Assembly (NCBI RefSeq): GCF_040267685.1
Contig: NZ_CP158367.1
Span: 1,302,001 to 1,366,000, forward strand
Length of the DNA stretch: 64,000 nt
DNA from: Proteinivorax tanatarense
GTDB lineage: Bacteria; Bacillota; Proteinivoracia; Proteinivoracales; Proteinivoracaceae
Direction: 5' to 3'
In this document: piece after piece, positions 1 to 8,988 of the stretch
How positions within the stretch are numbered: position 1 is the stretch's first letter
Layout of the letters: each line of letters starts with the position of its first letter
Notes under the pieces: model-generated
The model's input: the letters and a program-made list of their open reading frames with translations, nothing else
Told to the model about the DNA's origin: nothing
The model's database searches: none
Position numbers and translations under genes: made by a program

Positions 1-1
1 A

Positions 2-94
2 GTTTGGAGTAAAGAAAAATGGGATGAATATAGTGAAAAAGCAGAACAATCCTTTGATCAAATTGCTGAAGAGATTGTTAAGTTTGATATTTAG
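2..94 (+). CDS. mraZ: MraZ, C-terminal end only (partial)
   Basis: Only the last 30 codons are in the window. The reading frame is open from the window edge to TAG at 92-94 and reads WSKEKWDEYSEKAE..., which resembles the C-terminal helix of MraZ. MraZ is a DNA-binding regulator that opens the division and cell wall cluster in most bacteria, and its place directly before rsmH fits. The stop codon runs into the AGGAGGAG ribosome site of rsmH. Identification rests on this short tail and on position. Confidence 0.8.
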   Translation, partial: VWSKEKWDEYSEKAEQSFDQIAEEIVKFDI

Positions 95-106
95 GAGGAG
101 TAACTA

Positions 107-1033
107 GTGAGTTTTGAGCATGAAACAGTTTTGCGAGATGAACTTGTAGAAAATTTAAAGATAAAAAAAGATGGAGTGTATGTAGACTGTACTTTAGGTG
201 GTGGAGGTCATACTTACGAAATTCTAAAATGTCTTGATTCTAATGGTGTAGTTATCGGCATTGATCAAGACCAAAAAGCGATAGAATATAATTTAGCACA
301 ATTCAAAGAGTTTAAAAATAAATTTCTTCCAGTAAAAAGTAATTTTGAGTTTGTCAAAGACAAAATACAGGAATTAGGTATAGATAAGGTAGATGGCATA
401 TGTTATGACCTTGGAGTATCTTCACCTCAGCTAGACGATGGGGAAAGAGGGTTTAGTTACAATTATGACGCACCTTTAGACATGCGAATGGACAAAGCGA
501 ATTCTTTCAATGCTTTAGATGTTGTGAATAATTACCCGGAAAAAGAGTTGGCTAGCTTGATAAGAGATTATGGAGAAGAAAAATGGGCAAAGCGAATTGC
601 TAACTTTATTATCAAAGAGAGGCCATTAGAAACAACATTTCAGTTGGTCGAAGTAATTAAAAAAGCTATACCTGCTGCTGCTAGAAGAGAGGGGCCACAT
701 CCTGCAAAAAGGACTTTTCAAGCTATAAGAATTGAAGTAAATGATGAGTTGGGTGTAATAAAAAGAGGAATAGAAAATGGTCTGAAATGTTTAAAGCCAG
801 GTGGAAGAATGGCTGTGATAACGTTTCATTCGTTAGAAGATAGAATTGTAAAAAAAATATTTAAAAAGAAAGCCCAAGGTTGTATTTGTCCTAAAGACTT
901 GCCTATTTGTGCTTGTCAAAACTCACCTAGTATTAGGATAATAAATAAAAAGCCAATCCTACCAAGTAATGTAGAAATACAAAAAAATCATAGGGCAAGA
1001 AGTGCAAAACTTAGGGTAGTGGAACTAATTTAG
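107..1033 (+). CDS. rsmH: 16S rRNA (cytosine(1402)-N(4))-methyltransferase RsmH
   Basis: RsmH (MraW) methylates N4 of C1402 in 16S rRNA using S-adenosylmethionine, in the cytoplasm. The 308-residue product has the family length. The SAM-binding motif [10 protein letters not shown] lies near residues 26-35, followed by [16 protein letters not shown] and the C-terminal HSLEDRIVK motif. A Cys-rich stretch ([12 protein letters not shown]) near residue 265 is common in clostridial versions. It starts at GTG, 6 bases after a GGAGGAG site. It is the usual second gene of the dcw cluster, between mraZ and ftsL. Confidence 0.97.
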   Translation: MSFEHETVLRDELVENLKIKKDGVYVDCTLGGGGHTYEILKCLDSNGVVIGIDQDQKAIEYNLAQFKEFKNKFLPVKSNFEFVKDKIQELGIDKVDGICYDLGVSSPQLDDGERGFSYNYDAPLDMRMDKANSFNALDVVNNYPEKELASLIRDYGEEKWAKRIANFIIKERPLETTFQLVEVIKKAIPAAARREGPHPAKRTFQAIRIEVNDELGVIKRGIENGLKCLKPGGRMAVITFHSLEDRIVKKIFKKKAQGCICPKDLPICACQNSPSIRIINKKPILPSNVEIQKNHRARSAKLRVVELI

Positions 1034-1068
1034 GTTGTTGTTCTAAAAGTTGAAGGGAGTGAATAAAA

Positions 1069-1443
1069 ATGATGGTAGCTGAAAGAAAAAAGCAAGTACA
1101 TAACTGGGGAAATGAATATCAAAACAATTCGACTTATACCCAAAAAGGTCGGGGGCCGATTCATCCATTTTTTAAGAATGCATTACTAATAATGATAATG
1201 GTTGGAATATCTGTTGGCGTCGTTTATAGGCATGCCAATCTTGTAGCAATGTCTAGAGAGGTTAACAGTTTAGCAGTTCAAAAAAACCAATTAGCTGATG
1301 AAAAAAATAGTTTACAAGTTGAGGTTGCTAAAGCTAGTTCACTATCTAGGGTAGAAACTGTTGCCACAGAGGAGTTGGGTTTGGTTGAGCCTCGTCCAGA
1401 AGAGTATAAAGTTGTTCGTACTTCCCCAGAACAAAGTGACTAA
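1069..1443 (+). CDS. ftsL: Cell division protein FtsL-like
   Basis: This is a short bitopic membrane protein of 124 residues. A basic, hydrophilic N-terminus of about 35 residues is followed by one membrane segment (NALLIMIMVGISVGVVY, about 37-54) and an extracytoplasmic coiled-coil region (about 60-100). FtsL forms a complex with DivIC and FtsQ/DivIB that activates septal FtsW and the transpeptidase. FtsL sequences diverge strongly, so the call rests on topology and on the slot between rsmH and the transpeptidase gene. Two tandem ATGs (1069, 1072) follow an AAGGGAG site. Confidence 0.85.
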   Translation: MMVAERKKQVHNWGNEYQNNSTYTQKGRGPIHPFFKNALLIMIMVGISVGVVYRHANLVAMSREVNSLAVQKNQLADEKNSLQVEVAKASSLSRVETVATEELGLVEPRPEEYKVVRTSPEQSD

Positions 1444-1461
1444 AAGTGAGGATGATGGTAC

Positions 1462-3555
1462 GTGAAAGAACAACTTTCTAATGTGACCATAAGGAAAAGA
1501 GTAATGGTCACATTTGCCGTGTTTTTAACTCTATTTAGTTTTCTAATTGCTAGGTTGTTTTGGGTACAGTTTGTCCGTGGAGATTATTATTTAGAAAAAG
1601 CTGAGAACCAATGGAATCGACAATTGATTATAAGGCCGCAAAGAGGACAGATTTACGATAGAAATGGAGAGTTATTAGCTGGCAGTGCAACAGCTGAAAC
1701 AATAGTAGCGATACCTTCAGAAATAGAAAATCCAAAAGAGGTATCTGAAAAATTAGCAGAAATACTAGACATGGAACAAGAGACTGTATATGAGCGTATT
1801 ACAAAGCATTCGTCTGAGGTTTATGTTCAAAGGCGGGTGAGTGATGAGATTGCACAAGAAGTAAAAAGGTTAAATATGCGTGGTATAAGGACTACAATGG
1901 AAAGTAAAAGGTTTTATCCCAATGGGAAATTGGCTAGCCATGTTCTAGGATTTGCTGGAATTGATGAAGGCCTTGAGGGATTAGAACAGTATTACGAGGA
2001 TGAACTAGGGGGGAAACCCGGCCACATAGTTTATGAATCTGATGTTAGAGGAAGAGAATTACCAGATGGTGTTCAACGTTACATACCACCAGAAGATGGA
2101 TTAGACATGGTTACAACCATTGATAAAAATATTCAACATATAGTAGAGGCAGAGATGGCTAAGGCGATGCTAAAATATGAACCAAAGGGGATTTCTGTTA
2201 TAGCGATAGATCCTAATACTGGAGAGGTATTAGCTTTAGCAAATAAGCCTGATTACAATCCTGAAAATTATGCTGAGTACCCACATGAATCGTGGAGAAA
2301 TGCTTTGCTTTCTAACAGTTTTGAACCTGGGTCAACATTTAAAATAGTTACCTTAGCTGCAGGACTGGAAGAAGATATAATTACTCCTACATCGGGATTT
2401 TCCTGCTCAGGCAGCAAGCTGGTGGGTGGGAGAAGTATAAGGTGCTGGAGATCAAGGGGGCATGGGTCTCAAACTTATACAGAAGTTGCAGAAAACTCAT
2501 GCAATCCAGGTCTTATGAATCTAGGATTAAAATTAGGAGAAGACAGGCTTTTTCATTATATACATGGCTTAGGTTTTGGACAAAAAACAGGAATTGATCT
2601 GCCAGGGGAAGCAACAGGTATTTTGTTTAACCCAGAAACAATGAGTCAGGTGGATCTAGCAGTTAGTTCTTTTGGTCAAGGAAATTCTGTGACTCCTATA
2701 CAGCAAGTCATGGGTGTTGCTGCCGTTGCAAACGGAGGCAAGTTAATGCAGCCTCACATAGCCAAAGAATTTAAAGATGTCAATGGAAATGTTGTTCGCT
2801 CCGTTGAACCTACTGCAGTAAGAACAGCATTCTCTGAAGAAACAGCCCACGAAATGAGAGGTATATTGGCTAGTGTCGTTGAAAACGGTAGTGGTAGGTT
2901 TGCTGCAATAGAAGGATATAACATTGCAGGTAAAACAGGAACAGCTCAAAAAATTGCAGAAGATGGTGGATATAGAGATGATGCTATAATAGGTTCTTTT
3001 GTGGGGTTTGCACCAGTGGAAGACCCGCAAATAGTAATGTATGTAATGGTAGATGAACCAACTCATGGGCCACAATGGGGTTCTCAAATAGCTGCACCAT
3101 TATTTAAAGATATTATGGAAGGTGTATTGGAGTACATGGAAATCCCCCCTAACTTAGAAGAAGGACAACAAGAACCGCCTGAAATGGCTGTAGTTCCTGA
3201 CTTAATAAATCTGACTTTAGAGGAAGCGCGAGGAACTTTGGAGCAAGTAGGATTTAATTTGAAACATCAAGGAGAGGGTGAGTACATTATAGACCAAACT
3301 CCTAAAGCTGGCGTTGAAATTCCAATAGACAGCACTTTAGTAGTACAGACTGGGGATGAGCAATCAAAAAGGGATAGCATCGTTTCTATGCCTAACCTAA
3401 TAGGTAAGTCGTTGTCTGAGGTAGAAGTAATACTAGAAATGCTTAGATTAGATATTGACGCAAAAGGAGATGGAGTGGTAATTGAGCAACGTCCTCTTCC
3501 GGGGGAAGATATAGAAGTAAACTCTACTGTGTCAGTAAACTTAGAATCACCTTAA
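1462..3555 (+). CDS. spoVD: Class B penicillin-binding protein with PASTA domains (SpoVD/PBP2 type)
   Basis: This is a monofunctional D,D-transpeptidase of 697 residues that cross-links septal or spore-cortex peptidoglycan. Order: one N-terminal membrane anchor (about 13-34), dimerisation domain, then the transpeptidase domain with S291-T-F-K (catalytic Ser), S346-C-N and K491-T-G. Two PASTA domains follow at about 575-630 and 640-697 (VPDLINLTLEEA..., MPNLIGKSLSEV...). Bacillus has pbpB and spoVD side by side here, but this cluster has one gene, so it may serve both vegetative division and sporulation (inference). It starts at GTG; the nearby ATGs at 1452 and 1455 are in other frames. A terminator follows. 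Confidence 0.93.
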   Translation: MKEQLSNVTIRKRVMVTFAVFLTLFSFLIARLFWVQFVRGDYYLEKAENQWNRQLIIRPQRGQIYDRNGELLAGSATAETIVAIPSEIENPKEVSEKLAEILDMEQETVYERITKHSSEVYVQRRVSDEIAQEVKRLNMRGIRTTMESKRFYPNGKLASHVLGFAGIDEGLEGLEQYYEDELGGKPGHIVYESDVRGRELPDGVQRYIPPEDGLDMVTTIDKNIQHIVEAEMAKAMLKYEPKGISVIAIDPNTGEVLALANKPDYNPENYAEYPHESWRNALLSNSFEPGSTFKIVTLAAGLEEDIITPTSGFSCSGSKLVGGRSIRCWRSRGHGSQTYTEVAENSCNPGLMNLGLKLGEDRLFHYIHGLGFGQKTGIDLPGEATGILFNPETMSQVDLAVSSFGQGNSVTPIQQVMGVAAVANGGKLMQPHIAKEFKDVNGNVVRSVEPTAVRTAFSEETAHEMRGILASVVENGSGRFAAIEGYNIAGKTGTAQKIAEDGGYRDDAIIGSFVGFAPVEDPQIVMYVMVDEPTHGPQWGSQIAAPLFKDIMEGVLEYMEIPPNLEEGQQEPPEMAVVPDLINLTLEEARGTLEQVGFNLKHQGEGEYIIDQTPKAGVEIPIDSTLVVQTGDEQSKRDSIVSMPNLIGKSLSEVEVILEMLRLDIDAKGDGVVIEQRPLPGEDIEVNSTVSVNLESP

Positions 3556-3566
3556 TATGTGGTATA

Positions 3567-3592
3567 TTAAGACAGGTAAATCCTGTCTTTTT
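3567..3592 (+). terminator. Rho-independent terminator after the transpeptidase gene
   Basis: AAGACAGG (3569-3576) and CCTGTCTT (3582-3589) form a perfect 8-bp stem around a 5-base loop, ending in a short T run. It lies 12 bases after the stop codon and splits the dcw cluster between the transpeptidase gene and murE. Confidence 0.85.
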
Positions 3593-3787
3593 GTTCAACT
3601 TTTTTCAGCTTAACTAAATTCAAGCATTATAAGAGTAATCAATAGTTAGTAAGTCGTAAGTCCCTACTGTTTAGAATGCTTAGTAACTGGCTGTAATAGA
3701 AGCTTCACTTTAACGTTATAAACTGGAATAAAAATGCCACATAAGAGCATATTATATATTTTAAAATGTATAATATGGGGTGATGAG

Positions 3788-5302
3788 ATGAAACTAAAAG
3801 AATTAATTTCTGACTTGCATTGTAAGGTGAAAGGTGAAGTTGAGTTAGATGTTTCTGGTATTACGAAAGATTCTAGAGAAATAAGAAAAGGGTGGATTTA
3901 TGTAGCTATTGAGGGTTATGATGTAGATGGTCATCAATTTATATCTGATGCTATTAAAAGAGGGGCTATAGCGGTAGTTGTTAAATGGAACTATTTAGAT
4001 AAGAGTCTTCCAATAACTACCCTCTATGTTAAGGATGGAAGAAAAGCACTAGCTAAGCTGGCTATGAAATTCTACCGATTTCCTACAGATAATTTGAGGG
4101 TGATTGGAGTTACCGGCACAAATGGTAAAACTACAGTGAGTTATTTAATTAATGAAGTGTTGGCCCAAAAAGGGTATGCCTTAGGATTTTTCGGTACAAA
4201 TGGTTATAAAATTTTAGATGATACTAGACAATGTAATACCACAACCCCTGAATCTTACCAAATTCAGAGGATGGCATCAGAGGTTTTGGAGGGAGGAGGA
4301 AGTCATTTAATAATGGAAGTTTCTTCTCACTCTATAGTTACAAAAAGAATATATGGTACCAATTTTGATATAGCAGTATTTACAAATTTTAGTCAAGATC
4401 ATTTAGACTTTCATAAGAATTTAGAAGAATATAAGCAAGTAAAAGGTAGATTTTTGACTTCGTTAGGAACAGGTTTTACGAAAAACAAAAAATTTAAAGT
4501 GGCAGTAATTAATGGGGATGACCCATACTCAAACTTTTTTCAAAGTGTAACCATATCTGATATAATAACTTATGGAATATATGATCAAAGTTGTGATGTA
4601 GTAGCAAATGACATTATGGCAACTGATAGAGGAAGTATCTTTAGTTTAAAAACATGGAAAGGCAGTACGAAAATTTTCACTCCGTTAATAGGAGAATTTA
4701 ACATTTATAATTGTTTAGCAGCTATATCAGTATCATTACTTGAAGGTATTACCTTAGATGAAATAGCACAGTATTTTGAGCAGATAAAAAGCATAAACGG
4801 AAGGTTTGAACCAGTTTATAATGAACTTGGTTTAACAATTATTGTAGACTATGCTCATACACCTGATGGTTTAGATAACGTACTAAAAACAGCAAATCAG
4901 ATTACAAAAGGGAAAATAACTACTGTTTTTGGCTGTGGGGGGGAAAGGGATAAAGAGAAAAGATCACAGATGGCAAAAGTTGCTGAAAAATATAGTGATT
5001 CTGTAATCTTAACTGATGACAATCCGAGGAAAGAACCTCCTGAAGATATTATCAGAGATATAATTAACGGATTTAGCAGTAAAGATAATGTTGAGATAAT
5101 ATCTGATAGGAAAGAAGCAATTAAAAGTGCAATTTATAATGCTAAGTCTAATGATACTGTGTTGATACTTGGTAAGGGTCATGAAAATTATCAAATTTTA
5201 TCTGATAAAACAGTGGACTTTAATGATAAAAAAGTTGTTGAAGATATTTTAAGGAGTATGAAGAAAAATGAAAATTACAGTAGAAGAATTGTTAAATCTT
5301 AG
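3788..5302 (+). CDS. murE: UDP-N-acetylmuramoyl-L-alanyl-D-glutamate--2,6-diaminopimelate ligase MurE
   Basis: MurE adds the third residue of the peptidoglycan stem peptide. The ATP-binding loop is GVTGTNGKTT (about residue 110). The motif DDNPRKE in the C-terminal domain is the DNPR signature of enzymes that add meso-diaminopimelate rather than lysine (established knowledge), so the wall is predicted to be A1gamma type. The frame is open from 3734, but ATG 3788 is preferred: it has a GGGGTGAT site and gives the usual N-terminus (MKLKELISDL) and a 504-residue protein. Its 3' end overlaps murF by 35 bases. The 178-base gap before it holds a terminator but no clear promoter. Confidence 0.95.
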   Translation: MKLKELISDLHCKVKGEVELDVSGITKDSREIRKGWIYVAIEGYDVDGHQFISDAIKRGAIAVVVKWNYLDKSLPITTLYVKDGRKALAKLAMKFYRFPTDNLRVIGVTGTNGKTTVSYLINEVLAQKGYALGFFGTNGYKILDDTRQCNTTTPESYQIQRMASEVLEGGGSHLIMEVSSHSIVTKRIYGTNFDIAVFTNFSQDHLDFHKNLEEYKQVKGRFLTSLGTGFTKNKKFKVAVINGDDPYSNFFQSVTISDIITYGIYDQSCDVVANDIMATDRGSIFSLKTWKGSTKIFTPLIGEFNIYNCLAAISVSLLEGITLDEIAQYFEQIKSINGRFEPVYNELGLTIIVDYAHTPDGLDNVLKTANQITKGKITTVFGCGGERDKEKRSQMAKVAEKYSDSVILTDDNPRKEPPEDIIRDIINGFSSKDNVEIISDRKEAIKSAIYNAKSNDTVLILGKGHENYQILSDKTVDFNDKKVVEDILRSMKKNENYSRRIVKS

Positions 5303-6644
5303 TGGTGGAGTCTTATTGACAGAAAATTGCAACAGAAAAATAAAGTCAGTAATAATTGACAGCCGAATACCATCCAGTAATAGTTTATTTGTGCCTCTAA
5401 AAGGAGAAAACCATGATGGGCATGATTTTATCGAAAGTGCTGTAAAAAATGGCAGTAAATGTGTTTTTGTCGAAAATGAAAAATATATAGATAAAAATTT
5501 AGATTGTGAATTTATTTTACAAAAAGACAATCTCAAAGCACTACAACAGTTAGCTACCAACTATAGAAAATGCTTAAACATTGAAGTTATAGCTATAACT
5601 GGTAGTAATGGGAAAACGACAACAAAGGATTTAATTTATTCTATATTTGCTAAAAAATACAACACATTTAAAACACAAGGCAACTTTAATAATGAAATAG
5701 GTCTTCCAATTATGCTTACGAGATTGGAGTCAAGTCATGAAGTTGCTGTCTTGGAGTTGGGTATGAGCAATTTTGGGGAAATCGATTTTTTGGCTAATAT
5801 ATCAAAGCCAGATGTTGGGATTATAACTAATATTGGAGAATCTCATATTGAATTTTTAAAAACAAGAGAAGGAATTGCTAAGGCCAAAGGAGAGTTGCTA
5901 TATAATGTAGACGTTGAGGGGAAAGCCATATTAAATGGAGATGACCCCTACTTGCAAAAGATGAAAAATATTCACTCTAACTCTTGGTTATATGGATTTG
6001 GAAAGCATAATCACCTGTATGCATATGATTTAAAACAAACAAATGAAGGAGTAGAATTTACTGTAAATGGATTAGGGAAGAATTTCTCGGTTTGGTTACC
6101 AATGCTTGGTAAACACAATGTATCTAATGCTTTAGCAGCTATTTTATGTGCCCTTTTACATGGTCTTACAGAACATGAAATTAAGTTAGGACTTAACAGA
6201 CTTGATATGACAGGTATGCGCACAGAGATTATTCAAAGTAAAAATAAAAAGGTTAAAATTATCAGTGACTGCTATAATTCTTCTTTAACCTCCACAATAG
6301 CAGCTATAAATGTATTAAATGATTTTAAACACTCAGGACGGAAAATTGCCGTAGTTGGTGATATGCTAGAGTTAGGAGATATCTCAAAGAAAGCTCACAT
6401 TGAAGCGGGGGAAAAGGTTGGGGAAAGTAAAGTAGATATGTTAATAGCTATAGGTCGGTACGCAGAAGATTTAGCCCAAGGATTTAATAATAAAAGGGGA
6501 GAAAAGACTTTAGTCTTTAATGAAACTGATTATCTATTAACTAAAATAAAAAAATATTTAAGAGAAGGTGACTTAATCCTTGTAAAAGGGTCTAGAGGTC
6601 TAAAGCTAGAAAGGGTAGTCAACTTTTTACGAGAGGAGTTTTAG
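5268..6644 (+). CDS. murF: UDP-N-acetylmuramoyl-tripeptide--D-alanyl-D-alanine ligase MurF
   Basis: MurF adds D-Ala-D-Ala to complete the UDP-MurNAc-pentapeptide. The 458-residue product has the Mur-ligase ATP loop ITGSNGKTTTK (about 109-119), the GNFNNEIGLP stretch and the typical C-terminal region (VVGDMLELG, VKGSRGLKLE). ATG 5268 follows AAGGAG at 5251-5256 and lies inside the end of murE, so the two are probably translationally coupled. Four bases separate it from mraY. Confidence 0.96.
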   Translation: MKITVEELLNLSGGVLLTENCNRKIKSVIIDSRIPSSNSLFVPLKGENHDGHDFIESAVKNGSKCVFVENEKYIDKNLDCEFILQKDNLKALQQLATNYRKCLNIEVIAITGSNGKTTTKDLIYSIFAKKYNTFKTQGNFNNEIGLPIMLTRLESSHEVAVLELGMSNFGEIDFLANISKPDVGIITNIGESHIEFLKTREGIAKAKGELLYNVDVEGKAILNGDDPYLQKMKNIHSNSWLYGFGKHNHLYAYDLKQTNEGVEFTVNGLGKNFSVWLPMLGKHNVSNALAAILCALLHGLTEHEIKLGLNRLDMTGMRTEIIQSKNKKVKIISDCYNSSLTSTIAAINVLNDFKHSGRKIAVVGDMLELGDISKKAHIEAGEKVGESKVDMLIAIGRYAEDLAQGFNNKRGEKTLVFNETDYLLTKIKKYLREGDLILVKGSRGLKLERVVNFLREEF

Positions 6645-6648
6645 TAGT

Positions 6649-7611
6649 ATGAGTGAAAATTTTCTAATCTATGTTGCAATAACAAGTTTCTTCTCAGGTA
6701 TTATTATTACACCAGCTATCTTACCACTTCTTAGACGATTAAAAGTTGGTCAAAATATTAGAGAAGAGGGACCGGAATCCCATTTAAAGAAATCAGGAAC
6801 CCCTACCATGGGTGGAGTAGTATTTATTTTAGCTGCATCACTGACAACTATTTTATTTGCACCTAAAGATCCATTAGTTTTGATGGCGATGTTTGCAACG
6901 GTAAGCTATGGTCTTATAGGTTTTGTTGATGATTACATTAAAGTGGTCTTACGACGCTCTCTTGGACTAAAAGCTAGGGAAAAACTGATTTTTCAAACTT
7001 TAGTTGCTCTTATAATGTATGTAACAATTGTTTATTTAGGTTTAAGTACTGAAGTGCTGATACCATTTTTCGGGAATGTAGAGCTTGGATATCTATACTT
7101 TCCCTTTATACTAGTGATATTTTTAGGAGCCAGCAATGCCACTAACATGACCGATGGTTTAGATGGATTGCTAGCTGGAACATTTAGTTTTAGTATATTG
7201 GGGATGATTTATATAACATTTAGTCAAGACGAGATTGGTTTAGGTATATTTGCATTAAGTCTTTTGGGTGGGACATTAGCATTTTTGGTTTATAACGCTC
7301 ACCCTGCAAAATTATTTATGGGAGATACAGGTTCGCTAGCACTTGGGGGTGGACTAGCATCTCTTGCAATTTTAACTAAAACTGAACTGCTTTTAATTCC
7401 ATTAGGAGCTGTTTTTGTAGTAGAGACTTTATCTATAATTATTCAAGTAACTTCGTTTAAATTGACAGGTAAAAGGGTGTTTTTGATGAGCCCAATACAT
7501 CATCACTTTGAATTAAAAGGCTGGTCTGAATGGAAAATTGTGCTTGTCTTTTGGTTTGTACAATTATTATTTACATTACTTGCTATAGTGTTATGGAACT
7601 TGTATTACTAA
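6649..7611 (+). CDS. mraY: Phospho-N-acetylmuramoyl-pentapeptide-transferase MraY
   Basis: MraY transfers phospho-MurNAc-pentapeptide to undecaprenyl phosphate, forming lipid I in the cytoplasmic membrane. The protein has 320 residues and about ten hydrophobic segments. Catalytic motifs are visible: VDDYIKV (Asp pair), NATNMTDGLDGLL, and the HHHFELKGWSEWKIV loop near the C-terminus. It is tightly packed between murF and murD. ATG 6649 is preceded by GAGAGGAG, which lies inside the end of murF. Confidence 0.97.
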   Translation: MSENFLIYVAITSFFSGIIITPAILPLLRRLKVGQNIREEGPESHLKKSGTPTMGGVVFILAASLTTILFAPKDPLVLMAMFATVSYGLIGFVDDYIKVVLRRSLGLKAREKLIFQTLVALIMYVTIVYLGLSTEVLIPFFGNVELGYLYFPFILVIFLGASNATNMTDGLDGLLAGTFSFSILGMIYITFSQDEIGLGIFALSLLGGTLAFLVYNAHPAKLFMGDTGSLALGGGLASLAILTKTELLLIPLGAVFVVETLSIIIQVTSFKLTGKRVFLMSPIHHHFELKGWSEWKIVLVFWFVQLLFTLLAIVLWNLYY

Positions 7612-7624
7612 AGAGGTGAAAGAG

Positions 7625-8977
7625 TTGGAAATTAAAAACAAAAGAATTTTAGTTTTAGGCGCAGGTAGAACAGGAGTGGGTATAGCAAAAGTTTTAAAGC
7701 TTGAAGGTGCAGAGGTTATTGTGAATGATGGGGCAAGCGCCGAATCACTAAAAAATGATCTAGAGAAACTAAGTCAGTTGGATATTGAGGCTGTGGTTGG
7801 TGGTCATCCTAAAAGTCTTTTGGATCCCAAGCCGGATTTTATAGTTAAAAATCCTGGAATTCCAATGGATATTCCCTTTTTGGAAAGTGCAAGCTCAAAA
7901 AATATCCAGGTAGTTTCGGACGTTGAATTAATAGCTAGTTTTACTGATGCTCCAATTATAGCTGTAACCGGTACTAATGGTAAAACAACAGTAACTTCTT
8001 TAATAGGTCATATATTAACGGGAGCGCAAAGACGGGTTTCTATAGGAGGCAATATTGGGTATTCTATTGCGGATGCCGTTTATGAAAGCGATTCTGAGTT
8101 TGTAGTTTGTGAAGTTAGTTCATTTCAACTAGAATCAACTCAAAGGTTTACACCAAAAATTGCAGTTGTTACAAACATTTCGCCTGACCATCTAGATAGA
8201 CATAAAAATATGAACAATTATATAGAATCAAAGCTGAACGTATGCATTAATCAAAATGAAAGTGATTTTGTAGTTTTAAACAAGCAAGACTTATATGCAA
8301 AAAGGTTTGCTGATGCTACTAGAGGTAATGTTTACTGGTTTAGTCGCTTTGATGAAGTTAGAGATGGTGCTTATCTGCAAGATGGGAAAATATATTTTGC
8401 AGAAGGTGGCAAAAGTAAAGTTGTTATGAATCTAGATAGCGTGCAGCTAAAAGGAGAACATAACTTTGATAATGTTTTAGCAGCGCTTGTTGCATCAAGG
8501 TTAGCTGGGGTGAGCTTTCAGCAAATCTCCGAAACAATAGCTAGCTTTAAAGGGGTTGAACATAGGTTAGAGTATGTAACGGAAATTGATGGGGTGCAAT
8601 TTTATAATGACTCTAAAGCTACTAACTCAAATAGCACTATACAGGCTATAAACGCATTTGAGAGGCCGCTAATTTTGCTGCTAGGTGGATACGATAAGGG
8701 TGAGGAATTTGATGAGTTAGCAACTGCTTTGCATGGTGGGGTAAGGGAGATTATTACTTTTGGGCAATGTAAAGATAAAATAAAGGAGACTCTTTCTAAA
8801 AAAAATAAAAATATTACTTCAATTAGTAATATAGAAGAGGCAATTAAAATAGCAATAATAAAGGCACAAGAGGGAGATGTTGTGTTATTTTCTCCAGCAT
8901 GTGCTAGTTGGGACACTTTTGAAAATTTTGAGCAAAGGGGTAAAAAGTTTAAAGAATTAGTTTTATCAGCTCAGTAG
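7625..8977 (+). CDS. murD: UDP-N-acetylmuramoylalanine--D-glutamate ligase MurD
   Basis: MurD adds D-glutamate to UDP-MurNAc-L-Ala. Motifs: N-terminal Rossmann VLGAGRTGVG, ATP loop VTGTNGKTTVTSL, the central SSFQLE stretch and a C-terminal LSPACASWDTFENFEQRG block. The longest frame opens at GTG 7616, but that codon is part of the AGAGGTG ribosome site. TTG 7625 sits 6 bases after the site and is the more likely start (450 residues). It follows mraY with no real gap and precedes ftsW by 11 bases. Confidence 0.95.
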   Translation: MEIKNKRILVLGAGRTGVGIAKVLKLEGAEVIVNDGASAESLKNDLEKLSQLDIEAVVGGHPKSLLDPKPDFIVKNPGIPMDIPFLESASSKNIQVVSDVELIASFTDAPIIAVTGTNGKTTVTSLIGHILTGAQRRVSIGGNIGYSIADAVYESDSEFVVCEVSSFQLESTQRFTPKIAVVTNISPDHLDRHKNMNNYIESKLNVCINQNESDFVVLNKQDLYAKRFADATRGNVYWFSRFDEVRDGAYLQDGKIYFAEGGKSKVVMNLDSVQLKGEHNFDNVLAALVASRLAGVSFQQISETIASFKGVEHRLEYVTEIDGVQFYNDSKATNSNSTIQAINAFERPLILLLGGYDKGEEFDELATALHGGVREIITFGQCKDKIKETLSKKNKNITSISNIEEAIKIAIIKAQEGDVVLFSPACASWDTFENFEQRGKKFKELVLSAQ

Positions 8978-8988
8978 GGGTGTGGTAA

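Noticed and set aside
3769-3774. TATAAT as a promoter for murE
   Set aside because: It is only 14 bases before the chosen start codon and overlaps the area needed for the ribosome site; no -35 box is present.
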